From Ehretia macrophylla (lineage: Eukaryota; Streptophyta; Magnoliopsida; Boraginales; Ehretiaceae), in the NCBI GenBank assembly GCA_037974665.1, contig CM075767.1, forward strand, positions 27,553,498 through 27,617,497: a DNA stretch of 64,000 nt, in the 5' to 3' direction. The notes under the pieces are model-generated. The model searched no databases and was not told where the DNA came from. It was given only the letters and a program-made list of their open reading frames with translations. Made by a program: the position numbers and the translations under genes. How positions within the stretch are numbered: the stretch's first letter is position 1; each line of letters opens with the position of its first letter. Of the stretch, positions 36,360-48,279 are shown one piece after another.

Positions 36360-38450
36360 CCTAAGTTTAAGAATGTTCAGGGCCATACTGGAGGCCAGGG
36401 TGTGCAGAACAGAGCTACAGGTGCAGGTCTAGCACAGAGGGTTCAGGCTAGGGTCTTTGCACTAGATGCAGAGGAGTTACCCGATACCACAGCAATAGTG
36501 GAAGGTACCTTTCTTCTCAATACTCAACCAGTTAAAGTTTTGATTGATCCCGGAGCTACGCATTCGTTTATAACTCTTGCATGTACACGATCTGTGAATG
36601 TTAGCATTGTTAAACTGCCATATAAAGTTGAAGTTAGTACGGCTTTGGGTGCGAAATTTGTTACTGAGTCTATTTGCAAATCTTGTGTTATATGCATTGA
36701 GGACCGTAATTTTCCTGCTGATTTAATTATACTGCCCTTCCGTGACTTTGAAATCATTTTGGGAATGGACTGGTTGGGGAAATACTATGCTCAGTTGGAT
36801 TGTAGAACAAAAATTGTTTATCTTCAGATTCTTGACGTACCGGTACTAAAGATTGTTGGGAACTGCAGGGCTGCCAGAATACCCCTTTTATCATCAATCA
36901 AGGCTTCCAAGTTGTTGAATAAGGGCTGTGAAGCTTACCTAGCTTATCTAATCAATCAACTTACTGACAAGTTGAATTTGAATGAGGTTCCAATTGTTAA
37001 AGACTTTCCTGGTGTATTTCCCGAGGAATTACCGGGTTTACCACCGGATAGGGAGATTGAGTTTGTGATTAATCTTATGCCGGGCACTGCGCCAATTTCT
37101 AGAAGTCCTTATAGAATGGCACCGACTGAACTTCAGGAATTGAAAATTCAGCTTCATAACTTGCTTGAGAAAGGGTTTATACAACCTAGTTCTTCGCCGT
37201 GGGGTGTGCCTATGTTTTCTGTGAGGAAGAAAGATGGCACGCTGCAGTTTTGTATTGATTACAGGGGACTTAATCAAGTCATGATTAAGAACAAATACCC
37301 CTTGTCGTTGATTGAAGAAATGTTTGACCAATTGCAGGGTGCGAGTGTTTACTCAAAATTTGACTTGAGGCAGGGTTACTATCTACTCAGGATTCGGAGT
37401 GATGATATACCTAAGATGGCATTCAGGACTAGATATGGTCACTATGAATTTATTGTGTTACTGTTTGGATTGACGAATGCACCAGCCGCATTCATGGACT
37501 TAATGCAGAGGGTCTTTCGACCTTATCTTGATCAATTTGTCGTAATCTTTATTGACGACATTTTAGTATACTCTAAGAATGAGGCTGAACATGAACAACA
37601 TTTGAAGATTGTGTTACAGACTTTGCAAGAAAACAAGTTTTTTGCTAAATTCAGCAAGTGCGAATTCTGGTTGAATCAAATATCTTTTCTGGGCCATATC
37701 ATTTTATATCAAGGAATTTCAGTAGACCCAGCTAAGATTGAAGTTGTTTCGTCTTGGAAGAGACCTAAAACGGTGTCAAAGATTCGGAGCTTTCTGGGGT
37801 TGGTAGGTTACTATCGGAGGTTTGTTAAAGACTTTTCCAAAATTTTAGGGCCTTTAAACCAGTTGACTCGAAAGAAAGTTACTTACAACTGGGATGCTAA
37901 ATGTGAATCCAGTTTCCAAGAACTGAAAAAGAGACTAACTACGGATCCTATGCTAGCTCTACCTAAAGGTACAGAAAACTTTGTTGTCTACAGTGATGCG
38001 TCTAAAGAAGGTTTGGGCTGTGTTTTAATGCAGAATGGTAAGGTGATTGCCTATGCCTCTAGGAAGTTAAAACCATATGAAGTCAATTACCCTACACATG
38101 ATCTTGAGTTAGCTGCAGTTGTGTTTGCTTTAAAGAAGTGGCGTCATTACTTGTGGGGTAGCAGATTTGAAATTTTTACTGACCACAAGAATCTCAAATA
38201 CTTGTTTTCACAAAGAGATTTGAATATAAGGCAACGAAGATCGCTGGAGCTATTAAGTGGCTATAATTGCTCTATAAACTACGTGCCAGGTAAGGCCAAT
38301 GTAGTTGCAGATGCCTTAAGCCGAAAGGCTACTGTTGCAAGTCTAATTATCAAGGATTGGGAGACTTTGGATGAAATTTGCTCGTGGAAGCCAGAAGCTA
38401 CTGAAGTAGGGATTCGATTGCTAGCTAGCAAATTCAGTCGGGATTGCTAA
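36360..38450 (+). pseudogene. pol: pol pseudogene: protease, reverse transcriptase, RNase H
   Basis: The open frame runs from 36348 to the TAA at 38448. The aspartic protease region (about 36480-36790) has D-P-G (36546-36554) where D-[ST]-G is expected, which should abolish activity; GMDWL follows. Reverse transcriptase (about 37080-37700) shows the motifs [18 protein letters not shown] and the catalytic pair in FIDDIL (Asp codons 37554-37559). The LLFGLTNAP motif has drifted from the usual MPFGLTNAP. RNase H (about 37970-38340) has YSDAS, the [14 protein letters not shown] helix and FTDHKNL. Near 38425-38443 the frame shifts, so integrase continues in another phase and this protein would end early. 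Order and motifs are those of Ty3/gypsy. The minus-strand frames here are shadows. Confidence 0.95.
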
Positions 38451-39910
38451 CACAAATCAGGGAGGCTCAGAAGACTGATCCTCACATCTTGAAAATCCAA
38501 GAAAAAATAAAAAGGGGAGAGTCGGAGTTTAAATTACATGCAGATGGTATCTTCAGATTCAGGGACAGGGTGTGTGTTCCTGGTGATCCGACTTTGAAGA
38601 ATGAGATTCTATCTGAGGCACATAATTCAAGATATACGATTCACTCGGGCAGTACTAAAATGTATAGAGACTTGAAACAACACTTATGGTGGAACAATAT
38701 GAAGAGGGAGATTGCTGGATATGTATCCAGGTGTTTAACTTGCCAGAGGGTTAAAGCTGAGCATCAGAGGCCAGCCGGGCTTCTGTAACTGTTGTCGATT
38801 CCGCAATGGAAGTGGGTGTATATAACAATGGACCTTGTGACTGATCTTCCGAGATCTCTGAGAGGATGTGATTCTATTTGGGTTGTCGTGGACCGATTGA
38901 CTAAGGTTTCACATTTTATTCCTGTGAACAAACAGGATAGCCTTGATAAACTAGCTAAGCTTTATGTTGCTAATAATGTGAGACTTCATGGTGTACCACA
39001 GAGTATAGTGTCAGATAGAGATCCCAGATTTAGATCTCGTTTTTGGCAGAAGTTGCAAGAGGCCATGGGAACTAAATTGAGCTTCAGTACTGCATACTAT
39101 CCACAAACTGATGGCCAGTCTGAGAGAACCATCAAGATCTGGGAGGACATGCTTCGGGCATGTGTGTTAGACTTTGGGAAGAATTGACAGAAGTTTTTGC
39201 CTTTAGCGGAGTTCGCCTACAATAATAGTTATCAATCTACTATAGGTATGGCTCCCTACGAGGCGTTGTACGGCTGTAAATGCAGATCCCCATTGTATTG
39301 GGAAGAGGTTGGAGAAATGAGAACAATTGATCCGACTGTGTTACCTGAGATGATTAAAATGGTGGATAATGTTCATCTTATTCGCCAACGTATGCTTACA
39401 GCTCAGAGTCGTCAGAAAAGTTACGCTGATAAGAACCGTCGGGATCTTGAGTTTGCTTTGGGAGATCGGGTGTTTCTAAAGATTTCTCCTCAAAAGGGGT
39501 TGATTCGGCACGGTAAGAGCGGGAAACTTAGTCCTAGGTATGTGGGTCCGTTTGAGATCACCGAAAATGTGGGTCCTTTAGCTTATCGGTTAGCTTTACC
39601 TCCGAGCTTGTCGAGACTGCATGATGTTTTCCACGTGTCAATGTTAAGGAAATATTATCCAGATCCTTCACATGTACTTGAACCAGAGTCTTTGCAAATT
39701 GAGGAAAAGTTAACTTATGAGGAGAGACCGATTCGAATCGTGGATCAGAAAGTTCAGGAACTTCGCAGGAAGAGTATTCCGATGGTAAAGGTTCTGTGGA
39801 ATCATCACGGGTTTAAGGAAGCAACTTGGGAAAGAAAGGACCAGGTTTGGAATCAGTATCCGAAGTTGTTTGTCAACCAGGTAAGAATTGCATGGACGCA
39901 ATTGTTTTAA
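38444..39910 (+). pseudogene. pol pseudogene: integrase with chromodomain
   Basis: This continues pol in the shifted phase. The zinc-binding part (about 38610-38760) has the H-x6-H pair and CLTCQ. The catalytic core (about 38800-39180) shows MDLVTDLP, SDRDPRF and TDGQSER, carrying the D, D and E of the DDE triad. Two stops break it: TAA 38786-38788 (after GLL) and TGA 39185-39187 (where EFAYNN-type sequence follows). After the core come GDRVFLKISP and SPRYVGPFEI, then FHVSMLRKY. The C-terminal chromodomain (about 39715-39870, VLWNHHGFKEATWE) is what names chromoviruses and is thought to steer insertion to heterochromatin. The last codons overlap the hairpin before the polypurine tract. Confidence 0.95.
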
Positions 39911-39921
39911 GGGAGAGAAGG
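39885..39921 (+). promoter_or_regulatory. Pre-tract hairpin and polypurine tract of the chromovirus
   Basis: GAATTGCA-TGGA-CGCAATT (39885-39903) matches the perfect hairpin of families 2 and 4 with one mispaired position, and codes for the last residues of pol before TAA 39908-39910. TTTTAAGGGAGAGAAGG follows, ending at the 3' LTR (39922). Confidence 0.8.
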
Positions 39922-42218
39922 TGTAATACCCGAGCCCGGATTGTGAAATTTTTCTATTTCTTTTTCTGAAAATTTTATTTTTCTTAAATTCTTTGATATT
40001 TAAATGTTATTCGTTTATCGTCGCAAAGTGCATTGCATTTCGAGAGCGATAGTTAGAAAATGATTTCTAGTCCTCAGCAAATAGTGAAAACTAGTATTTA
40101 GTGTGTTGATTTTGGAGTTTTATTATTTTAGTAGTTAGTATTTAGTTGTTAGGTTATTAGACTAGTAGTTTTATGCTTTATTTTAAGTTAAAAATGCCAA
40201 AATAGCTTGATTTGACCAAGCCAAAGACTATTGACCTTTGACCATTTAAGTTGTCATCTTTTAAAAGCTTATAATAGAAAAAAAAATAAAACAAAGAAGC
40301 TGAATAAAAAGAGAGAGGGCCGAAACTACAAAGGAAAAGAAAAAAAAAAAGATTTTCAAGCCAAATCTTCAAATCTTCGCGAGAGCTTGCACGGGGAAAT
40401 TTCCGAGGCTTCCAACGTGGTTTTCCTAGCGTGTAGTAGCGTCTAAGGTGAGGGAAGCATCTTTATTTGCACATTTGAATATATGTTATACAAACTTTAA
40501 ATTTTGGGAATTATGCGTAGATTGTTATTTTATTCGTTTTGTTGCTTAAAGAATGTTCCTTGATGATTGTAGAACATGTATTTGTAGGGTTTTAGCATTT
40601 TCTACGGTTGAATATGGTAATTGCAATTTAAATTGACAATGGAATAGTAAATTATAAATAGTAAATCCCCGTTTCGTAAAACTTGCTCCGTTTTGCGTTA
40701 TGTTGATGTGGAAAGATGCTAGATATGTTAGAATGCTTAAATGTATGTTTTATTTGGATTGTGTAATGGAAAATTGGGGAAAAATGGCTTGGTACATGTT
40801 GGGGTCGTTCTGGTCGAGTTTGAAATTTTATAGTTTTCCGTGAAGGCATTGTCGTAGTATGCCATGGAAGCACTTTTGGTGCAGTTATGACATTGGTTGG
40901 GTGATCGGTTGAGGTAGCTGTAGTTCAAACGAGCAAAGGGAAAAATCGGGGCTTTGCGGGAATTCTAGGGTAAAGTAGGGTTTCGTGGTCTTTAGACGTG
41001 CCTTATGGTGTCCTAGGAGGAGCGGTGAAGTCGGTTTCCAAAACTCGTAGCTTGTTTGGAAGTAGTAGCATTTTGAAAGTTGGGGTCGTTGTGTGATTTT
41101 GTTGGTTTTCGTAGTGTTATGCTTCTAGAATGCTTATTGTTGCTTATTCTGCTTGTTAAAGTTGATTATGATTGAAATGTATATCAACTGTTGCTATTGC
41201 GTGCGAGAGTAACCTACTTTGTTATTCTCCCACGTGTGGCTCTATTGCTCGATTGTTGCATTGTGTATTGTATTGCATTCATAGAGTCAGGGGCGGTGTG
41301 ATGGGCCTCTCTGTGTAGCCTCGGGTTGCCAGGGTTGGTTGCTCTAGCTCCTTGTCTTATTCCCTTTCTTGCTTGGGTTGCCTCCCAGGGAGATTTGGGT
41401 CGTAGAATTGATTGGGTACTTCTGGGGTATTCCAAACCGAGGTTATAAGGTGGTTGGGCCGGCGCGTCGTCATCGGATCCGTGATTGAAAGTTGCTCGTG
41501 GAAAGTGAATTGTATCCTTTAATTGAATGATTATAGCCTTAATGTTTGCCTTGATTTATTGTTGGCTTAGCTTGTATCTCTATATGTTAATTGACTGATC
41601 TACTTGACTATTTGCATTCCATTCTCCTTTCACCTCCATCCTTGAGACCAATTAACCCTCGCTGAGCAATAGTTTTTGCTCATTCCTTTCTATTCTTGAG
41701 GCTGATCCTATTAAGGTGGTTGAGGAGGAGGAGGAGCAAGTGGAGGTGTTTCCTTGATAGCACTTTCTTTGCTTAGCTGGTGGTTGGTTGTCAGTCTTTT
41801 GTGCGGGCCATGCTTGATGTGTATATTGCTTGGTTGTCGCTTCATTTTGAGGCTTGTAGCCTTGTATGTAGTTTCTATTTTGAGGCCTCTATGGTCTTAT
41901 GTTGTAAAAGTTGAAAAGTTGTAAAGTTGTAAAGATATACTCTCGTGGCTAGTAAAGAACTGCATGCTAATGGTTTTACTGCTTAGTGGCATAAGTACCT
42001 GTGTAGTATGCATGTCATTTTGGGTTGCAAAAGTTGGATAATGAGAAGATGTATGTTTTTTTTTTTAAACATAGTTGACTTGTTTCAAATGATTATTGTG
42101 GTTTCCGCGTATATTATGTTGAATGTAGGGTTTTTGGATCGTCCACGGTACAGAGGAGACTCCATCCGTATGTCGGGTTCGGGCTTGGCCTTTTGCGGGG
42201 TCGGGTCGGGGCGTGACA
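39922..42218 (+). repeat. 3' LTR of the chromovirus
   Basis: 2297 bp, TGTAATACCCGAGCCCGG...GGGGCGTGACA. It differs from the 5' LTR by scattered substitutions and a deletion near 41690 of the acceptor-like site and the start of the acidic stretch (TCTATTCTTGAGGCTGATCC here). A run of T at 42055-42067 replaces a run of A at the same place in the 5' LTR. It is followed by GAATA. Confidence 0.92.
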
Positions 42219-45200
42219 GAATATGTCGAAAGTGATACCGAGACATTTAAGATGGATATCGAGTTCAATTAAATTAGTCATACTTAGAAGTTAGGAGTAA
42301 ATTTTGAGTCTACTTTAAAATTAAACCTGCACCAATTGGGAAATTTTAGGTAGCAAATTATATATGGTTGGAAAGCTCAACGAGTCTAGTTTCAATGCTT
42401 TAAACCGTTCATGAATTGGGGTTTTCTATAAGAAGTTATGACCATTTTCGTAAAGTGTCACAGAGCTGTTTTGTTACGCGGGTTTGACCAAACCTTTGAC
42501 ACTTTGACTTAACCTTTTACCCAATTACCTTAGATATTCTTCTACCTAACTTGGATAAAAATAAAAATGATTGGGGGACAAAATGGAGGCCACAGCAGGC
42601 CATAGGAGGAAAAAAAGAAAGAAAAAGAAGTCTTGCTTTAACCAAAAGTAGGAGGAAAATATGGAGGAATTTGGGAGAAAGTTGTCTTCTTATCCTTCAC
42701 GTTGAGTTGTTCTTGAGTAAATTAGGTCTTTCATCTCTTCATCTCCCTCTACCACATCTGAACACACACACACACACACAAGAGGTTAATTCAAAGCAAG
42801 AAATTAGTAGGGCAAAGAAGGACTACTTGGTCATAGCTAGGAGGAAGAAGGGGGACTTGGTATTCAACTTAACTAGCATGGTTCTTGCAAATCCTTTAAC
42901 TCTTCTATCATTCTTAGCATCTATCTTCATTAAGGTGAGGGTTCTTTCAAAATGGTTATTTATGAGATATAAATGCATATTGATGGATTCATGAGGCTTG
43001 TATGGAGTTATATTTGCAATTCCATAGATTAGAATTGTTGAAAGCATGCTCTTGATGATGAAGCTTGTATCTAGCTATACAAATATAGTTGATTGTTTCT
43101 TATTTTGGTTGCTAGAGGTTGCTTGAATGAATAGGTGTTGTTCTTGATAATATGGTAGCAAAACATACAAGAATTTTCGGAATAACCTTTCTGGACAGAT
43201 TTGTGCAATCCGAAATTTTATCCCCTTTTTATGGTTGGGTGATTTTATAAAAATCTGGAAAATTCAGAAAACGTAGAAAACTCATACAGGAACATTTCTT
43301 CTGTTGGCCAGGTCATGAGGAAAAATATTTTTCATGCCCGAAAACACACAAGACCGTAGGTATTAGGAATTTTGCTGCCACTGGACAGATTTGTACAAAC
43401 CTGAGATTTTAGCCCGTTTTTATAGATGGATGAATTTATAAACCAGAAAGTTTCGAAAAGGTAGAAAACTCATAAAGGAACATTTTGCCAGTTGGCCATA
43501 TCATGAGAAAAAATCATTTTCATGCTCAAAAACACATGAGACAGTAGGTTACGGGAGTTTTTGTTAAATCTGACAGCTCACTGACTTAAGTTTCTTTTGC
43601 GTATTAAAAATAGTAAACGACCTCAGAATCGAACGAAACTTTCACAGTAGCTATATTAGGAAGTTTGGAACAACTTTTGTATTTTACAAAACGTCAGTCC
43701 TTTTTCAAAATAACCCCAGAATAGTTTTCAATCTGGATAGTCAAGACATAGATGCATTAAATTGGTTATAACTCTATCAATTTAGATTGAAATTGAGCTT
43801 TCCTTGATTCTAGAATTATCTACACTTGAAGAGCTTTAATTATATACCTAATTCGTATAATTTGGAGTTCGCAAAGATAGGTTACTAATTAGCTAAAAGT
43901 AGACTAATGCAGTGATGTAAACATTGTTTTAAGTCAATAGGTTTAGCTCTAATGTAAATTGCTATTCATTGAATGACTAAGTACTTGGGTTATAAATGTG
44001 TAGTGTTATTATATGATCTCTATATGTGTTAGAATATTTGTAGAGACATTAATTTGAATTATATTATTTGATCACTTGTTGAATTACCCGATATGCTATA
44101 AATGTTCGTATTACTTGAGCTTGAATTTGAATTGGTATCAAAAGGGGTTGCAACCACCTCGTCTTGGTATGGTAGTATGCATACTACGCCAGACATCCTC
44201 AGGGTATCGGTGATCTTATGTCTACCATGGTCCTATTCCCCTCTCGCTCGGGAACATTGATTTTCTTGGAGAATCAGGTCGTAGGTTTGAGTATTGTCTG
44301 GAATACTCTATTGGAGAGATAAGGAAGGAGATGTTGAACATCTCAATTATTAGCGAGGCAGGCCACCTCCACCGCTTGTTATTTGATTCATAATCCTCTT
44401 CTTGCTTAGGGGCATTGACTTCCTCGAAGATGTTGGAAAGAGTAAGTTATTTCGTACTTAGTGTGTGACATATGATTTGTATATGTATACTTGAATTGAT
44501 TTTTGAATACAGATATTGCGTTCTCAAAATTTTGTGTTTATTTGACAATTATTAATTGAGATTAGTACATGAATGTTTCATCGATAATCCATTGATTATG
44601 GTGAACCTATTTATCTTATTTTATTAATCATCTATTGATTACGGATATATACTTTACCGTTATCGAGTTCACTTTGCTTGTTAAGTGCATTGCACGAGCA
44701 TGGATTTCAAAAATGACTTTGAAAGATAAAATGATTGCAAAAACCCATTCCAGACTCCTTCCTTCACCGAGCTTTGGTGATTGTATGTTAGGGAATATAT
44801 GTTTGTGACTTTAATCTCTAGTGATGAAGTTTGTATAATATGTGGTATTTGAATTAATGCAATAGTTAGATGTTGTATTTATATATATAAGTTTTGGTTA
44901 TACAAATGATATATGTTTTACTTTGGAATTAGATTGTCACTTTAAAATGTGTTGGGCGAATTATAAAATATTTTTAGAAGTTGGAGTTGAGGAGCTGTAG
45001 TGAATGATTTGGAGGTATGGCTTGTGGCTTTTCAGTTTTCAAGATTAAAACTGGAAAATCTAAAATACAACCGTTGTACTACCCAATTTTTTAGGGCACT
45101 AATAATAGGCTAAAAATTTGACTATGTATGGATTGGTAATTAAATCAACTAAGTTACAACCAAATTTAGTCCCTCGACTAAGTAAATGAAAATTTGAAAT

Positions 45201-45399
45201 TTGGAATTTAGCAATTGGAAAATAATTGCTTTAAAAGCCTTGAAATATGATAATAGTGTTCGGGCTATTGTAATTATGCTTTAGCGGGCTTAGGCAGAGC
45301 GATCTTCTTAAGCCTGATGCATCACGATCCCAAGAATGTTGGTGGTTTATTTATGGTATAAGAGTTTATATTAGCGATTGAAAAATTGGGGTCGTGACT
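42219..45399 (+). repeat. Family 1 LTR, copy D, main part
   Basis: It resumes family 1 LTR after the chromovirus. The LTR end is GTGACT (expected GTGACA) at 45399, directly before the degenerate primer site. It has a 0.15-kb block (about 44934-45086) absent from copies A and B but present in copy E. It lacks about 70 bp near 44779, where the missing stretch in copy B is bounded by TTGGTG or TTAGTG at both ends. A CA repeat lies at 42762-42780 and the palindrome near 44173-44188. Confidence 0.88.
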
Positions 45400-46296
45400 G
45401 GTGGTATCAAAGCTTAGCTAGTTAGTTGGGCGTATGCCGGGTCTCGAACCCCTGGTCTTTGGGTGGAAGTCTTAAGATGAGATGTGTCTAGGTGATTCTG
45501 TGCTTATGTGTTATGTGTAAACTTGTTCAATGTGCCTTGTGTGTTCTATATGAATTATGTGTAACTAATGTGCGTTGATGTTTTATGTCTTAATCTCTGT
45601 AACATGATTTGGATGTGTGATTTGACCCGCAGACTACTTTCTAAGGTCATGGACAGCTGGAACAATAGGCCTAATGATCGATTGGACTAGGTGAATGTGA
45701 TGTTTAAGATGCTCATGTGACATAGAAAATGGATGATTTGGTGTCTCAAGTTATTTATTTCGGTTAATGGAAAAGACTACGAGGATGACTTTACTCTAGG
45801 TAGATTATAAGTCACAATCTTGGAGTACCTATAAAGACTATTAATGTTTGATGTACATTTGGAGTTATTCTATCTTTAATGGTCACCGATGAATTTATCT
45901 ATGGAGTATAAGATTTAGATTAAACTAGGTGGCCTTAGATACTGTGAATCCTTGAGGAATTAATAAGATATTGACAAGATTAAGTTTATACTCGTTTGTA
46001 GCTAAGTGTTGACTGCACTACTTAATCTTGAGGACTACTAACCTACTTGAGGCATTAGTTATAGTGTTAGGAAACGAAAAGTTTATATGGTGTGTGTAGA
46101 CTAAGATATGTGTTACACATGAAATGAATGTGTTAGTTATAATAAAATTAAATTTTGAGCCGTTAGCGTGGTTTGGTGTTGCAATGTAGGCTATGATGTT
46201 CTTGCATATGTTTAGGTTTTAGTTTCATTCAGTGAATGATAAAGAGACCTTGACTAAGTGAATTTCGAGGGCAAAATTCTTATAAGTATGGGATAA
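45400..46296 (+). mobile_element. Family 1 internal region, copy D (897 bp)
   Basis: Complete and colinear with 18663-19559. The primer site has one change (TGGTATCAAAGC, 45402-45413). GAATTT (46260-65) and AAATTC (46274-79) form the pre-tract inverted repeat. No coding sequence is seen. Confidence 0.85.
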
Positions 46297-48279
46297 TGTA
46301 ACAACAGTACCAGAGGCGAGTTGGAATAAATTGATGATTATTAAGAAATAATCCATTAATGTTTAAAAAGATGATGAGTGACATGGAATGTGTCGAAAGT
46401 GATACCGAGACATTTAAGATGGATATCGAGTTCAATTAAATTAGTCATACTAGGAAGTTAGGAGTAAATTTTGAGTCTACTTTAAAATAAAACCTGCACC
46501 AATTGGGAAATTTTAGGTAGCAAATTATATATGGTTGGAAAGCTCAACGAGTCTAGTTTCAATGCTTTAAACCGTTCATGAATTGGAGTTTTCTAGAAGA
46601 AGTTATGGCCATTTTCGTAAAGTGTCAAAGAGCTATTTTGTTACACGGGTTTGACCAAACCTTTGACCCTTTGACTTAACCTTTTACCCAATTACCTTAG
46701 ATATTCTTCTACCTAACTTGGATAAAAATAAAACTGATTGGGGGACAAAATGGAGGCCATAGCAGGCCATAAGAGGAAAAAAAAGAAAGAAAAAGAAGTC
46801 TTGCTTTAACCAAAAGTAGGAGGAAAACATGGAGCAATTTGGGGGAAAGTTGTCTTCTTATCCCTCACGTTGAGTTGTTTTTGAGTAAATTAGGTCTTTC
46901 ATCTATTCATCTCCCTCTCCCACATCTGAACACACACACACACACACAAGAGGTTAATTCAAAGCAAGAAATTAGTAGAGCAAAGAAGGACTACTTGGTC
47001 ATAGCTAGGAGGAAGAAGGGGGACTTGGTATTCAACTTAACTTGCATGGTTCTTGCAAATCCTTTAGCTCTTCTATCATTCTTAGCATCTATCTTCATTA
47101 AGGTGAGGGTTCTTTCAAAATGGTTATTTATGAGATATAAATGCATATTGATGGATTCATGAGGCTTGTATGGAGTTATATTTGCAATTCCATAGATTAG
47201 AATTGTTGAAAGCATGTTCTTGATGATGAAGCTTGTATCTAGCTATACAAATATAGTTGATTGTTTCTTATTTCGGTTGCTAGAGGTTGCTTGAATGAAT
47301 AGTTGTTGTTCTTGATAATATGGTAGCAAAACATACAAGAATTTTCGGAATAACCTTTTTGGACAGATTTGTGCAATCTGAAATTTTATCCTGTTTTTAT
47401 GAATGGATGATTTTATAAAAATCTGGAAAATTCAGAAAACGTAGAAAACTCATACATGAACATTTCTTCTGTTGGCCAGGTCATGTGGAAAAATCTTTTT
47501 CATGCCCGAAAACACACAAGACAGTAGGTATTAGGAATTTTGCTGCCACTGGACAGATTTGTACAAACCAGAGATTTTAGCCCATTTTTATAGATGGATG
47601 ATTTTATAAACAACTTAAAAGTTTTGAAAAGGTAGAAAACTCATAAAGGAACATTTTTCCGGTTGGCCATATCTTGAGAAAAAATCATTTTCTTGCTAAA
47701 AAACACATGAGACAGTAGGTTACGGGAGTTTTCGTTAAATTTGACAACTCATTGACTTAAGTTTCTTTTGCGTATTAAAAATAGTAAAAAACCTCATAAT
47801 CGAACGAAACTTTCACATTAGCTATATTAGAAAGTTTGAAACAACTTTTGTATTTTACAAAACGTCAGATTCCATCGTTTTAAATAGCTAAATCTTTCAT
47901 TTTCAAAATAACCCCAGAATAGTTTTCAATCTGGACAGTCAAGACATAGATGCATTAAATTGGTTATAACTCTATCAATTTAAATTTAAATTGAGCTTTC
48001 CTTGATTCTAGAATTATCCACACTTGAAGAGCTTTAATTCTATACCTAATTCGTATAATTTTGAGTTCGCGAAGATAGGTTACTGATTAGCTAAAAGTAG
48101 ACTAATGCAGTGATGTAAACATTCTTTTAAGTCAATAAGTTTAGATCTAATGTAAATTGCTATTCATTGAATGACTAAGTACTTGGGTTATAAATGTATA
48201 GTGTTATTATATGATCTCTATATGTGTTAGAATATTTGTAGAGACATTAATTTGAATTATATTATTTGATCACTTGTTG
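46297..48279 (+). repeat. Family 1 LTR, copy E, left part
   Basis: It starts TGTAACAACAGTACCAGAGG and is interrupted by the family 4 element after CACTTGTTG. The final TGTTG (48275-48279) is the target-site copy. The 107-codon frame at 46839-47162 spans a CA repeat and has counterparts of other lengths in the other LTR copies, so it is not a gene. Confidence 0.9.

Larger units (their letters stand above)
32673..42218 (+). mobile_element. Ty3/gypsy chromovirus (Tekay/Del-type), complete but decayed
   Basis: Structure: LTR 32673-34983, primer site, gag, protease-RT-RNase H, integrase with chromodomain, polypurine tract, LTR 39922-42218. The order RT then integrase identifies gypsy; the C-terminal chromodomain and gag type indicate a chromovirus, most like Tekay/Del. 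The flanks GAATG (32668-32672) and GAATA (42219-42223) are a 5-bp duplication with one later change. The gag-pol frame has five premature stops (35346, 35370, 36255, 38786, 39185) and one frameshift near 38425-38443, so this copy is inactive. It inserted into family 1 LTR copy D. Confidence 0.95.

Noticed and set aside
39915..42218. Envelope-like gene downstream of pol
   Set aside because: The polypurine tract and 3' LTR follow pol within 12 bases, leaving no room for another gene.
46839..47162. 107-codon frame, and the 147-codon frame at 42551-42994, in family 1 LTRs
   Set aside because: Both run through a length-variable CA repeat and are broken in other LTR copies; no domain is visible.
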